Assembly (NCBI GenBank): GCA_023391815.1
Contig: JAEWAF010000033.1
Location: forward strand, 1-19,810
DNA from: Pseudomonadota bacterium
Lineage (GTDB): Bacteria > Pseudomonadota > Gammaproteobacteria > Steroidobacterales > Steroidobacteraceae
Length of the DNA stretch: 19,810 nucleotides
Direction: 5' to 3'
Both the position numbers and the translations under genes were made by a program. The notes under the pieces were generated by a model, which had not been told where the DNA came from, did no database searches, and worked only from the letters and a program-made list of their open reading frames with translations. Of the stretch, positions 1 through 7,478 are shown piece by piece. How positions within the stretch are numbered: position 1 is the stretch's first letter; every line of letters begins with the position of its first letter.

Positions 1-28
1 CTGCGCAGTCCTGCTCCGGGCCAGCCCA

Positions 29-94
29 GGGTGTACATCCATGTACACCCGCTCGGCGGAGCGAAGCATGCTTCGCTGAATGGCACCGCCGAGC
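29..94. repeat. Composite palindromic element (two adjacent hairpins)
   Basis: Two inverted repeats lie side by side. The first is a perfect 10-bp inverted repeat, GGGTGTACAT (29-38) and ATGTACACCC (41-50), with a 2-base spacer. The second is nested: GCTCGGCGG (51-59) pairs with CCGCCGAGC (86-94), and between them sits a perfect 18-bp palindrome (60-77) followed by an unpaired stretch (78-85). The size and nested form resemble dispersed intergenic palindromes (REP/MITE-like) of gammaproteobacteria. It could instead be a terminator for a gene left of the window, but no T-tract follows. Copy number elsewhere in the genome cannot be seen here. Confidence 0.6.
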
Positions 95-274
95 CCATGA
101 TGAGCCCTGCTGTTGCGGCCCCATCCCTGTGCCGCAAAGCTGCCGGAAGAAGCTAGGACCCTCCCGACGCCGCCGACATGTCACAGCGAGATCACGCGTG
201 ACTCTTCTCCGACCATGCCCCGGCTCGTAGCATGAGCCACAGGTGTCCCGCGTGCGGGGAGTGGAGGTGCAATC

Positions 275-1150
275 ATGAAAGTCGGTTTGATCGGCCTGGG
301 ATTGATGGGTCACGGCATGGGCGAGAGCCTGCTGCGTGGTGGGCATGAGCTGACGGTTTACAACCGCACGGCGAGCAAAGCCGACGACCTGGTCGCAAAA
401 GGCGCACGGCTCGCCAAGACTCCCGCTGACGCCTGTCGAGGCGATGCCGTCATCACGATGGTTGCCGACGATCGCGCCCTCGAAGAAGTCACATTCGGCG
501 CACAGGGCATCATCAAGAATCTCGCCGCCGGCTCGGTGCACGTCTCGGCCAGCACCATCGGCGTCCCGATGGCGGACCGCCTCACGGACGAGCACGCCAA
601 GGCGGGGCAGCATTTCGTATCCGCACCTGTGTTCGGCCGCCCGCAAGTTGCGGCCGCCGGTCAACTCAATATCGCGGTGGCTGGCGCGCCGGACGCCGTC
701 AAACGTGTCATGCCGGCGCTGGAATCGATCAGTCAGAAGGTGTGGCCGTTCGGCGAGCGGCCGAGCGCGGCGAATCTGGTCAAGCTCAGCGGCAATTTCA
801 TGCTGTTCGCGGCGGTCGAAGCGCTCGCTGAAAGCATCGCGTTGTTACGCAAGGGCGGTGTGGACGAGCATGCCTTCGTCGACATGATCACCAACACGCT
901 GTTCGCCGCGCCTATATACAAAGGCTACGCGCCGCTGATCACGAAGCAGCAATATCAGCCGGCGGGTTTCGCCGCGCCGCTTGGTTTGAAAGATGTCCGC
1001 CTGGCACTCGCGGCTGGGGAGAATCTCAAGGTGCCGCTGCCGCTCGGCAGTCTGGTGCGCGACAAGTTTCTTGCGCTGATCGCGCGTGGCGGCGAAAGTG
1101 ATGACATCGCCGCGTTGGGAAAGATCGCGGCGGAGCAGGCGGGAATGTGA
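275..1150 (+). CDS. NAD(P)-dependent beta-hydroxyacid dehydrogenase-family oxidoreductase
   Basis: This is a 291-residue cytoplasmic oxidoreductase of the 3-hydroxyisobutyrate dehydrogenase / tartronate semialdehyde reductase superfamily. The N-terminus has the Rossmann dinucleotide motif GLGLMG (residues 7-12) followed by VYNRT (28-32), where the Arg after the second strand is compatible with NADP preference. The catalytic Lys of the family is K170 in NLVKLSGNF, with the usual Asn at 174. The substrate-loop motif, normally close to DAPVSGG, reads SAPVFGRP (116-123), so the substrate may differ from GarR, GlxR or MmsB; I give no gene symbol. The ATG at 275 has a strong Shine-Dalgarno sequence, GGAGGT at 263-268. 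It might take part in acid-sugar metabolism given kdgD nearby, but an opposite-strand gene lies between them, so that is only suggestive. Confidence 0.88.
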   Translation: MKVGLIGLGLMGHGMGESLLRGGHELTVYNRTASKADDLVAKGARLAKTPADACRGDAVITMVADDRALEEVTFGAQGIIKNLAAGSVHVSASTIGVPMADRLTDEHAKAGQHFVSAPVFGRPQVAAAGQLNIAVAGAPDAVKRVMPALESISQKVWPFGERPSAANLVKLSGNFMLFAAVEALAESIALLRKGGVDEHAFVDMITNTLFAAPIYKGYAPLITKQQYQPAGFAAPLGLKDVRLALAAGENLKVPLPLGSLVRDKFLALIARGGESDDIAALGKIAAEQAGM

Positions 1151-1154
1151 GATT

Positions 1155-1188
1155 GCCGGTGGCGCGATCCATCGATCACGCCACCGGC
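1155..1188. terminator. Candidate bidirectional terminator hairpin between convergent genes
   Basis: A perfect 10-bp stem, GCCGGTGGCG (1155-1164) with CGCCACCGGC (1179-1188), lies in the 47-base gap between two converging genes. The 14-base loop contains a further GATC/GATC pairing (1166-1169 with 1174-1177). The position fits a shared terminator. Neither side is followed by a good T-tract, so it may be a weak terminator or an mRNA 3'-end stabiliser. Confidence 0.45.
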
Positions 1189-1197
1189 TACGGACGA

Positions 1198-1794
1198 TTA
1201 GAAGTTGAAGCGGCCCTGCGCGCCGAACACGCGAGTGTCGCCACCGACCGTGATCAACAAGCCCGCCGAGAACTGCGAGTTGAAGTTGTAGCGGCCTTCG
1301 CCGATCAGGTACGTGTCGCTATCCATGCCGGCCACGTCCACGGCCAGATGTTCGACACCGCCTTCGATTTCAATCTTCGGCGCGACCAGCGAACGCAGGC
1401 GCACGCCGGCGAACAAGCCGGTGTCGTCATCGTTGAAGCGGCCCACGTCCACTTCATAGTGCACCAGGCCGCCGCGCGCGATGATGTCCAGGTTCGGACC
1501 GAGTGGCCAATGGCCGCCGGCGCCCACCATGAAACGCGTGGCGTCGACGTTGTGATCCAGGCTCAGATCCTGGAACTCCGCCAGCGCGAAAATATTCTGA
1601 TACACGGGCAGTGAGCCGCGCAGCTGAATGCCGTCGCCGTCCACGTCGACGGGGCCGCCGTCGATTTTCGCTTCCGGGAAATGCGCGACATCCACATAGC
1701 GATAGCTCAGCTGCTCGGCCGAAGCCGCGAACGGCAGCGCAAGTGCGGCGGCACAGATCAAAGTCTTGGCGTTCATCTTCATAGTTACGTTCAT
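1198..1794 (-). CDS. Ax21-like small outer-membrane beta-barrel protein
   Basis: The 198-residue product starts with a signal peptide (hydrophobic core ICAAALALPFAASA, predicted cleavage after ASA near residue 26). The mature part is made of alternating polar/hydrophobic strands and ends in RFNF, with the C-terminal Phe typical of BAM-inserted barrels. Phrases such as LSYRYVDV and GRYNF/GRFNF recall the Ax21-type barrel proteins of Xanthomonadales, once described as quorum-sensing peptides and now regarded as outer-membrane proteins; this family assignment is from memory. Function is unknown. The start is uncertain: ATG codons occur at residues 1, 5 and 7, and none has a well-spaced ribosome site. 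The gene converges on the dehydrogenase gene and stands alone in its transcription unit. Confidence 0.8.
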   Translation of the reverse strand: MNVTMKMNAKTLICAAALALPFAASAEQLSYRYVDVAHFPEAKIDGGPVDVDGDGIQLRGSLPVYQNIFALAEFQDLSLDHNVDATRFMVGAGGHWPLGPNLDIIARGGLVHYEVDVGRFNDDDTGLFAGVRLRSLVAPKIEIEGGVEHLAVDVAGMDSDTYLIGEGRYNFNSQFSAGLLITVGGDTRVFGAQGRFNF

Positions 1795-2062
1795 TCACTC
1801 TCACGTAGCGCGTCGATGCGCTGAATGTATTCTACTGTTCTTCGTCGGCAGTCGCTCGGATTCGAGCGCCTGCGTCGGTGCTTGGCGACAAGATCGTGGC
1901 GTAAATCTAACAAGAGAGCATTGGTTGTGGTGTGATGATTTTCTGTGAGGTCGATCACGGCGCGGCATGAGGCGACTTCGCAAGAAAGACTTGTCCATCG
2001 GCTCGATCGGCCCTCGCAAAAAGAAACATTGGCGGTCATCGCCGGATCGCGCTCGCGGCGGA

Positions 2063-2077
2063 GTGGTGGATCACCAC
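2063..2077. promoter_or_regulatory. Operator-like inverted repeat upstream of kdgD
   Basis: GTGGTG and CACCAC form a perfect 6-bp inverted repeat with a 3-base centre (GAT), about 150 bases upstream of kdgD. The size fits a dimeric regulator such as a GntR-type protein, but no GntR gene is in the window, and a chance palindrome is possible. Confidence 0.3.
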
Positions 2078-2108
2078 AATTGCATCATCGCCGTGGAGCC
2101 GGCAGCTC

Positions 2109-2142
2109 GAGCGTCGATCAAGAGCGGTTGAGCATCGATCAA
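2109..2142. promoter_or_regulatory. Tandem 13-bp repeat with LysR-box form upstream of kdgD
   Basis: GAGCGTCGATCAA (2109-2121) and GAGCATCGATCAA (2130-2142) match at 12 of 13 positions and are offset by exactly 21 bp, two helical turns. The second copy overlaps TTGA-N7-TCAA (2128-2142), an inverted repeat containing the T-N11-A core of LysR-type binding sites. It ends 83 bases before the kdgD start. The LysR gene directly downstream of kdgD is the obvious candidate to bind it. Autoregulation from the same unit is inference. Confidence 0.4.
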
Positions 2143-2225
2143 TAGCGCCTTTGGCTTGGACCGCAGCGGTGCCCTGCTCGTACGCTAGCAGCAGGTGGAG
2201 CATCGCTCCGAAAAGCTGTCAACCG

Positions 2226-3182
2226 ATGTCTGTCACTCCGCTGGAAATGGCCCGAGCGATCGGCCAGGGACTGTTGTCCTTTCCCGTCACTCATTTCGAC
2301 GCGAGCAATCGCTTCGACATCGAGCCGTATCGGGCCCACTGCGCCTGGATGATGCAACATGAGCTGGCCGGATTGTTCGCCGCCGGCGGCACGGGCGAAT
2401 TCTTTTCTCTGACGTTCAAGGAAGTCGTCGACGTCGTGTCCGCAGCTGTTGCCGAATGCGCCGGCCGATTGCCCGTGATTGCAGGCTGCGGTTACGGCAC
2501 CGGCATGGCTGTCGAGCTGGCGCGTGCCGTGCAAGCGGCGGGCGCCGACGGCGTCCTGTTATTGCCCCCTTATCTGGTCAACGGCTCGCAGGAAGGACTG
2601 GCGGCGCACATCGGAGCCGTTTGCAAGGCGGTCTCGATCGGCGTGATCGTCTACAACCGCGACAACGCCATCATCGACGACGTTACGTTGGCGCGCCTGT
2701 GCGAGCAGCATCCCAATCTGGTCGGCTTCAAGGATGGCGTCGGCGATATCGAATTGATGACGCGCATCTACACTCGCATGGGCGACCGGCTGACATACAT
2801 CGGTGGCTTGCCGACGGCGGAGACGTTTGCCGCTCCCTACTTGAAGATGGGCGTGACGACGTACTCATCGGCGATCTTCAACTTCATGCCGCGCTGGGCC
2901 GCTTCGTTCTACCGGGCCGTGCGTGCCGAGGATCAGGCGAAAGTGCTGGCGGGCTTGAGTGACTTCGTCATGCCCTACATCGCGCTTCGCAATCGAGGCA
3001 GGGGCTACGCGGTCGCCATCGTCAAGGCGGGCATGCGTGCGATCGGCAAGTCCGCTGGGGCCGTGCGCCCGCCATTGACCGACTTGAATGAGCGCGAGCT
3101 CGAGGAATTGCGAGCCCTCATCGCGCGGGCCGAGGCGGCGGCACCGACGATTTTCGGAGAGCTACTGGCACGCGGCGCTTGA
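2226..3182 (+). CDS. kdgD: 5-dehydro-4-deoxyglucarate dehydratase (decarboxylating)
   Basis: The 318-residue product is a class I aldolase-type TIM barrel of the DapA/NAL superfamily. KdgD converts 5-dehydro-4-deoxy-D-glucarate to 2,5-dioxopentanoate with loss of water and CO2, a late step in oxidative glucarate, galactarate and hexuronate breakdown. The N-terminal block GLLSFPVTHFDA (15-26) is characteristic of KdgD. The carboxylate-binding GGTGE is at 54-58, the catalytic Tyr at 143 (IVYNRDN), the Schiff-base Lys at 169 (LVGFKDGVGD), and GGLPTAETFA starts at 193. Length is close to the family's usual 300-315. I chose the ATG at 2226 because upstream residues do not resemble the family; it has no clear Shine-Dalgarno, and the ATG at 2247 is the alternative. 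A LysR gene starts 19 bases downstream on the same strand. The upstream dehydratase and downstream semialdehyde dehydrogenase of the pathway are not in the window. Confidence 0.93.
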   Translation: MSVTPLEMARAIGQGLLSFPVTHFDASNRFDIEPYRAHCAWMMQHELAGLFAAGGTGEFFSLTFKEVVDVVSAAVAECAGRLPVIAGCGYGTGMAVELARAVQAAGADGVLLLPPYLVNGSQEGLAAHIGAVCKAVSIGVIVYNRDNAIIDDVTLARLCEQHPNLVGFKDGVGDIELMTRIYTRMGDRLTYIGGLPTAETFAAPYLKMGVTTYSSAIFNFMPRWAASFYRAVRAEDQAKVLAGLSDFVMPYIALRNRGRGYAVAIVKAGMRAIGKSAGAVRPPLTDLNERELEELRALIARAEAAAPTIFGELLARGA

Positions 3183-3201
3183 GCACGCTATATGTTGGGG
3201 C

Positions 3202-4095
3202 ATGTTCGAGCTGAGTCAGCTGCGCTGTTTCGTGGTCACCGCCGAGGAATTGCATTTCGGCCGCGCCGCCGTGCGGCTGAATATGACGCAGCCACCGCTC
3301 AGTCGACAGATTCAGCTGCTGGAGCGAGGGCTCGGCGTCCAGCTCCTGGAGCGTAGCAGCCGTCAGGTCAAGCTCACGCCCGCGGGCAGCACGTTTCTTC
3401 CCGAAGCTCGTCGCATCATTCGTCTCGCCGAGACGTCGGCGCTCGCGGCTCGTAGAGTCGCCAAGGGCGATACAGGCCGGGTCGCGATCGGGTTCACCGC
3501 CGTTTCGGGTTACAGCTTTCTGCCGCGTATCGTGGCGCGTGCTCGCGCGTCGCTGCCACACTTCGAGCTCGAGTTGTTCGAGATGGTGACCTCGGATCAA
3601 TTCGAAGCGCTGATGACCGGTCAGATCGACATCGCATTCGCGCGACCACCAGTGGAGCAGACGAGCTTCGAATCCCGGCTGATTCTCAGGGAGCCGTTGA
3701 TGGCTGCGTTACCTGCCGGCGATCCGCGCGCCGATCAATCGTCGTTGACGCCGAGCGATTTCGACGGCCGGCCACTCATCATGTATTCGCGCATCGGCGC
3801 CGGCTATTTCAACAACATGCTCACGCGGCTGTTCGAAGCGGCGGGTGTGCTGCCCGAATATGTCCAGCACGTGACGCAGATTCATTCGATGCTGGGGCTG
3901 GTCCATGCCGGCCTGGCCGCCGCGATCGTGCCCGCGTCGGCGATCGAACTGCACATGGATGCAATTCAGTTCCGCAAGTTCACCACGCAGCCGGCGCAGC
4001 CCGTCGAGTTGCACATGGTGTGGCGTCGTGACAATGGCAATCCGGCGCTCCAGCCGATGTTGAATCTATGCGCGGAGTTCGCCAGCGACGCCTAG
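3202..4095 (+). CDS. LysR-family transcriptional regulator
   Basis: This is a 297-residue LysR-type regulator. The N-terminal winged helix-turn-helix is clear at residues 3-60 (ELSQLRCFVVTAEELHFGRA, then LNMTQPPLSRQIQLLERGLG), followed by a linker helix and a periplasmic-binding-like effector domain (about 90-297). The HTH matches the CatR/CbnR-type subgroup that senses small organic acids. The start at 3202 is set by the family N-terminus; the frame runs further upstream inside kdgD, but that part is not LysR-like. The ribosome site is weak (GGGG just before the ATG). It lies 19 bases after kdgD, so it is probably co-transcribed and regulates the acid-sugar genes, perhaps through the repeats at 2109-2142. 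Its TAG stop overlaps the TAG stop of the convergent gene within one CTAG. Confidence 0.92.
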   Translation: MFELSQLRCFVVTAEELHFGRAAVRLNMTQPPLSRQIQLLERGLGVQLLERSSRQVKLTPAGSTFLPEARRIIRLAETSALAARRVAKGDTGRVAIGFTAVSGYSFLPRIVARARASLPHFELELFEMVTSDQFEALMTGQIDIAFARPPVEQTSFESRLILREPLMAALPAGDPRADQSSLTPSDFDGRPLIMYSRIGAGYFNNMLTRLFEAAGVLPEYVQHVTQIHSMLGLVHAGLAAAIVPASAIELHMDAIQFRKFTTQPAQPVELHMVWRRDNGNPALQPMLNLCAEFASDA

Positions 4096-5924
4096 GAGCG
4101 CATCCAGGGGAACGCGAGCGTCGGCGCATTCGAATAGCGCCGCATCTTCAATTGCAGTCGCGCTCCGCAGCCCGGGCGCAGTTCCACATCGAACGCGGAA
4201 GCGCCAACGTCGATACTACGCCCGTCCAGCGCTACGGACTCTATGCGATGTTCCGCGTACGCTCCTCCCTGGACCGTGATCGTTCGCGAATCGACCGGAT
4301 TGAGATTGATCAGAGTCACGCCCGCGTGCTCGGCGCTCATCTCATCCACCAGCGCCGCCACATCGGGCGGCAACCCGGCTCGCCGGCGCTCGCGATCGAA
4401 ATAGCGAAGTCGAGCATGCAACGGCGCGCCGCCTTGATGCGGCGAGGTACTCGACCAGGGCGGGCGTGCGATGTGCAAGCCACCCTGCGTGAGTTGAATC
4501 AATGCCGTCACCGACGCGGGATTGATTTCGATGGCGTTGTCGGCGAGTCGCGTTTCGGGAGTCGTCGTGTCCGCGCGCATGGCGGCGACTCGTTCCCTGA
4601 CGCGATCGAGCGCCGCGCGTTGCGCCTCGACCGGATAGCTCGCGTTACGGCCTTCGAGAAACGCGATCCACGGATGATCACCGGCCAGCGCTCTGTCGCT
4701 CGCGCGCATCGATACATACCAGATCTCGAATGCATTGGCCCGATATGGGCCGGGCGCGTAGCTGTACCAGCCTTGCTCGCCATACATGCGTGGCGTGTGC
4801 AACTTGCCGTCGATGGTGCGCGCCTGCTGATTGATCAACTCATTCTGTCGTCGCCACACATGCATGTACCGGTCGTCGCCGGTCAGCAGGCTGGCGTTCA
4901 TGAAAGCCACGATGGCGCGCGGGACTCGATTGCGATCTTCGCGCTGGCCGGTTTGTGGAACGACGGGGCTGAACCCCCAGCCGTACACGCCGCCGTACCA
5001 TTTGCCCGTCGGCCCGCCGATGCGGCCGTCCAGGCCCACGGTGCTCGGCAGAATGCCGCCGTTGGCTTCGGCTCGCGCGACCCACGCATCGAGATATTCC
5101 AGCGCCCAGCTTCGATACTTGGGATCGCCCGTGAGCATGAAAGCGTTCAGGGCCAGCGTGGTTGCGTGCAGATTGAGCGGATTGTCGCCGACGGTGTCGG
5201 TGTAGTCGCGATAGTGAGCGAGCGTTTCCTCGTAGCTGCGCTCGCCGTGCTCCATCTTGAACCTGGCAACATCGAACGGATCGCCGGCCCAATCCAGCGG
5301 AGTGGCCGGTCGCAGCAGCGGGCCGGCGCTGCCGTTGAACACACTGCGGATGATGCGATGTTCACGATCGTAGTTCGGCGCTGTCGGATCGGCTCCGCTG
5401 TAGAAATCCGCGAAGCGCCGAGTGCGCTCGATCAGCTTGGGATCCTGCGGCGTCGACAGTCCCATCAGATTGAACGTAGTCAGTCCTTCGCTGATGTGCT
5501 GCCAGTCCATCTGCGGCGGAAATTCCCGCAGGTACATGCCCCGACGGCCCAGTTCCACCTGTTTGGTTCGCACGCGCGAGTATTGCCGCAGATGACCTTC
5601 CCACGCCTGGCGATACAACTGGAGGATTCGATCGGAGCCGCCCAGTGCGTGTAACAACGCCCAGTCGTTGACCTGTTCGATGGCATCGTCGGGACCGTCG
5701 TTCGCGCCCCAACGTTCGAAGGCGCGCAAGTAACCGCGGTCGTCGAAGTATCGCGCGTAGAACGCTTCGCACGCCTCGGTCTGGACACGCAACAGCTCTC
5801 TTTGCAATAACGCCCATTCCGGTGGCGCAAGCGGTGTCGAGACAACCAGGGGTGCTTTCGCGCCCGCGCCCGCCGGCCACGCGGCGAGGGCGGCCGCGCC
5901 TGCGACGAACTGGCGACGGTTCAT
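4092..5924 (-). CDS. Tat-exported protein of unknown function, predicted alpha/alpha-barrel, in the acid-sugar locus
   Basis: The 610-residue protein begins MNRRQFVAGAAALAAW, a twin-arginine-type signal (RRQF plus hydrophobic core, Ala-rich end near residue 22), so the mature protein should act in the periplasm. The body is helix-rich with repeated aromatic/acidic blocks: DGPDDAIEQVNDWALLHALGG (76-96), MDWQHISEGLTTF (139-151), NLHATTLALNAFMLTGDPKY (251-270), GLDGRIGGPTGKWYGGVYGW (297-316). A short beta-rich tail follows (about 530-595, with TLINLNPVDSRTITVQGG). The pattern suggests an (alpha/alpha) toroid as in many glycoside hydrolases and polysaccharide lyases. I do not recognise a characterised family and assign no reaction. 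The frame stays open far upstream inside the permease gene, but the start is the ATG at 5924, which overlaps the permease stop as ATGA, implying translational coupling. It may process a uronate- or aldarate-containing substrate taken in by the neighbouring receptor; that is inference. Confidence 0.85.
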   Translation of the reverse strand: MNRRQFVAGAAALAAWPAGAGAKAPLVVSTPLAPPEWALLQRELLRVQTEACEAFYARYFDDRGYLRAFERWGANDGPDDAIEQVNDWALLHALGGSDRILQLYRQAWEGHLRQYSRVRTKQVELGRRGMYLREFPPQMDWQHISEGLTTFNLMGLSTPQDPKLIERTRRFADFYSGADPTAPNYDREHRIIRSVFNGSAGPLLRPATPLDWAGDPFDVARFKMEHGERSYEETLAHYRDYTDTVGDNPLNLHATTLALNAFMLTGDPKYRSWALEYLDAWVARAEANGGILPSTVGLDGRIGGPTGKWYGGVYGWGFSPVVPQTGQREDRNRVPRAIVAFMNASLLTGDDRYMHVWRRQNELINQQARTIDGKLHTPRMYGEQGWYSYAPGPYRANAFEIWYVSMRASDRALAGDHPWIAFLEGRNASYPVEAQRAALDRVRERVAAMRADTTTPETRLADNAIEINPASVTALIQLTQGGLHIARPPWSSTSPHQGGAPLHARLRYFDRERRRAGLPPDVAALVDEMSAEHAGVTLINLNPVDSRTITVQGGAYAEHRIESVALDGRSIDVGASAFDVELRPGCGARLQLKMRRYSNAPTLAFPWMRS

Positions 5925-7240
5925 TGCAACTCCAGGCGGCGGATGGGCCCGACGATCACGAAATAGGCGAAGATCGTCAGCAGACAGTGCACGCCGACGA
6001 ACAGTAACGCGCCGTCGAACGAGCCGGTCGCCGAAACCAGATAACCGATGACGATGGGCGTGACGATGCCGGCGCTGTTGCCGAACATGTTGAAGACGCC
6101 GCCCGTCAGCCCGGCGAGCTGACGGGGCGAGACATCGGAAATGACCGCCCAGCCGAGCGACGCGATGCCTTTGCCGAAGAAGGCGATGGCCATGACAGTG
6201 ACGATCAGCCATTCCTGCTCGATGTACACGCAGGCGATGATCAGAGTGGCGAGTAACATGCCGAGCAACAGCGGCGTCTTGCGCGCGATAGTGAGCGACC
6301 CGGTGCGCTTCAACAGCCAGTCCGAGCCGTAACCGCCGAGCACGCCACCGATGAATCCGCATAGAGCGGGCGCGGCCGCGGCGAATCCCGCTTCGAGAAT
6401 GTTCAGTCCCCGCTCCTTCACCAGATAGATCGGGAACCAGGTGACGAAAAAGTAGGTGAGCACGTTGATGCAGTACTGGCCGAGATACACGCCGAGCAGC
6501 ATCCGATTCGTGAGCAACTGCTTGACGTTGCTCCAGCGAAACGCGTTGCCCTTGCCCGCGTTCGTTTGTTCGAGCGCGACCAGACCGCCGCCGCGTTCGA
6601 TGTGGGCCAGCTCCGCCGCATTGATGCGAGGATGACGCACTGGATCGTGGATGAAGCGCACGAACGCCAGCGCTGCCAGTACGCCCAAGCCGCCCATCAC
6701 ATAGAACACCGCTCGCCAGCCGTGATGGTGGACTACCCAACCCATGAGGGGCGCGAACGCCACCAGCGAAAAATACTGTGCCGAGTTGAAGATGGCGGAG
6801 GCTGTGCCGCGCTCGCTGCTCGGAAACCAGGCGGCGACGATGCGCGCATTGCCTGGAAACGAGGGCGCTTCGGCCAGCCCGACCAGGAAGCGCAACGCGA
6901 ACAGCATGCCCACCGCCGAGAATCCGGCGATGAAGCCGGCGAAGCCTTGCAGGAACGTAAAGACCGACCATAGTGCGATGGCGCCGGCGTAGATGCGCTT
7001 GGTGCCGAAGCGGTCGAGCAGCGCGCCGCCGGGAATCTGTGCCAGCGCATAGGCCCAGGCGAACGCCGAGAGAATGTAACCGGTGGCGATCGGCGACAGG
7101 CCCAGCTCACGGGCCGCGTCGGTGCCGGCAATCGAGAAGGTGGCGCGATCGGCGTAGTTGATCGAGGTGACGATGAAAATGAAACCGATGATGAGGTAGC
7201 GCACCTGTGTGCGCCGCTCGGCGGTGGCGGCGATCGACAT
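5921..7240 (-). CDS. MFS permease, anion:cation symporter family (glucarate/galactonate-type)
   Basis: The 439-residue product is a 12-helix inner-membrane transporter of the Major Facilitator Superfamily. The segment FIVTSINYADRATFSIAGTD (22-41) is the hallmark of the ACS subgroup that includes the glucarate/galactarate permeases GudP and GarP and the galactonate permease DgoT. The cytoplasmic loop-2 motif appears as GGALLDRFGTKR (71-82). The likely role is proton-coupled import of an aldarate or related acid sugar, supplying KdgD. It is the first gene of a leftward operon and overlaps the following gene by 4 bases (ATGA). Its start region faces the TonB-dependent receptor across 245 bases. 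The exact substrate among glucarate, galactarate, galactonate and hexuronate cannot be decided from sequence alone. Confidence 0.9.
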   Translation of the reverse strand: MSIAATAERRTQVRYLIIGFIFIVTSINYADRATFSIAGTDAARELGLSPIATGYILSAFAWAYALAQIPGGALLDRFGTKRIYAGAIALWSVFTFLQGFAGFIAGFSAVGMLFALRFLVGLAEAPSFPGNARIVAAWFPSSERGTASAIFNSAQYFSLVAFAPLMGWVVHHHGWRAVFYVMGGLGVLAALAFVRFIHDPVRHPRINAAELAHIERGGGLVALEQTNAGKGNAFRWSNVKQLLTNRMLLGVYLGQYCINVLTYFFVTWFPIYLVKERGLNILEAGFAAAAPALCGFIGGVLGGYGSDWLLKRTGSLTIARKTPLLLGMLLATLIIACVYIEQEWLIVTVMAIAFFGKGIASLGWAVISDVSPRQLAGLTGGVFNMFGNSAGIVTPIVIGYLVSATGSFDGALLFVGVHCLLTIFAYFVIVGPIRRLELQ

Positions 7241-7314
7241 GCTCCCCCTCGTCGCTCTCTAGTGTTACTGGATGCTAGGCCGTGCGCGGTGACGCGTCTA
7301 AGTCAAAGAGTCTA

Positions 7315-7326
7315 TGGATCGATCCA
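7315..7326. promoter_or_regulatory. Perfect 12-bp palindrome in the permease/receptor divergent region
   Basis: TGGATCGATCCA is a perfect palindrome near the permease end of the 245-base gap (7241-7485) between the divergent permease and receptor genes, 74 bases upstream of the permease start. The position would suit an operator controlling both directions. No confident sigma-70 promoter was identified in the gap, and a 12-bp palindrome can arise by chance. Confidence 0.3.
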
Positions 7327-7471
7327 CACGCGGCATCGTCCAGGACGTCCGTTCAGCATCATTGCCAATCCCGCATCGGGCGATGCCGACATGGAATTCG
7401 CCTTCAACACGGCGAGCACACTAAGGTAGCCGCACGAACATCGAAGCACGCCGCGTACGAGCGTCGCAGTT

Positions 7472-7478
7472 GGGGGAG
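7472..7478 (+). promoter_or_regulatory. Shine-Dalgarno site deciding the receptor start
   Basis: GGGGGAG ends 7 bases before the GTG at 7486. It supports that GTG as the receptor start rather than codons further upstream in the same frame, and the signal peptide begins directly after it. Confidence 0.7.

Larger units (their letters stand above)
1795..2225. other. 431-base intergenic region between divergent genes
   Basis: No convincing gene is present; the short open frames here have no ribosome site and no recognisable protein character. It holds a small inverted repeat CGCTCG-GATT-CGAGCG (1853-1868), an operator-like inverted repeat GTGGTG-GAT-CACCAC (2063-2077), and a tandem 13-bp repeat (2109-2142) listed separately. 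It must contain promoters for the leftward Ax21-like gene and the rightward kdgD-lysR unit. A -10-like hexamer for the leftward gene lies at 1834-1829 (TAGAAT) but has no good -35. I could not fix a promoter for kdgD. Confidence 0.7.

Noticed and set aside
1147..1614. Plus-strand open frame of 155 codons opposite the Ax21-like gene
   Set aside because: The minus strand encodes a protein with a clear signal peptide and a C-terminal barrel motif; the plus frame has neither.
1945..2145. Small open frame in the gap before kdgD
   Set aside because: No ribosome site, Arg/Ser-rich composition, and overlap with the operator-like repeats. No support for a protein.
2151..2225. TTGGAC (2156-2161) and TACGCT (2181-2186) as a kdgD promoter
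   Set aside because: The spacer is 19 bases and both hexamers are imperfect; in GC-rich DNA this is too weak to list as a promoter.
4068..5654. 528-codon plus-strand open frame opposite the Tat-exported protein gene
   Set aside because: Low-complexity Arg/Ala-rich translation without recognisable motifs; the minus strand has a signal peptide and conserved blocks.
4092..6971. One 959-residue fused protein on the minus strand
   Set aside because: The first third is an out-of-frame reading of the MFS permease. The genuine start is the ATG at 5924 with a Tat-type signal peptide.
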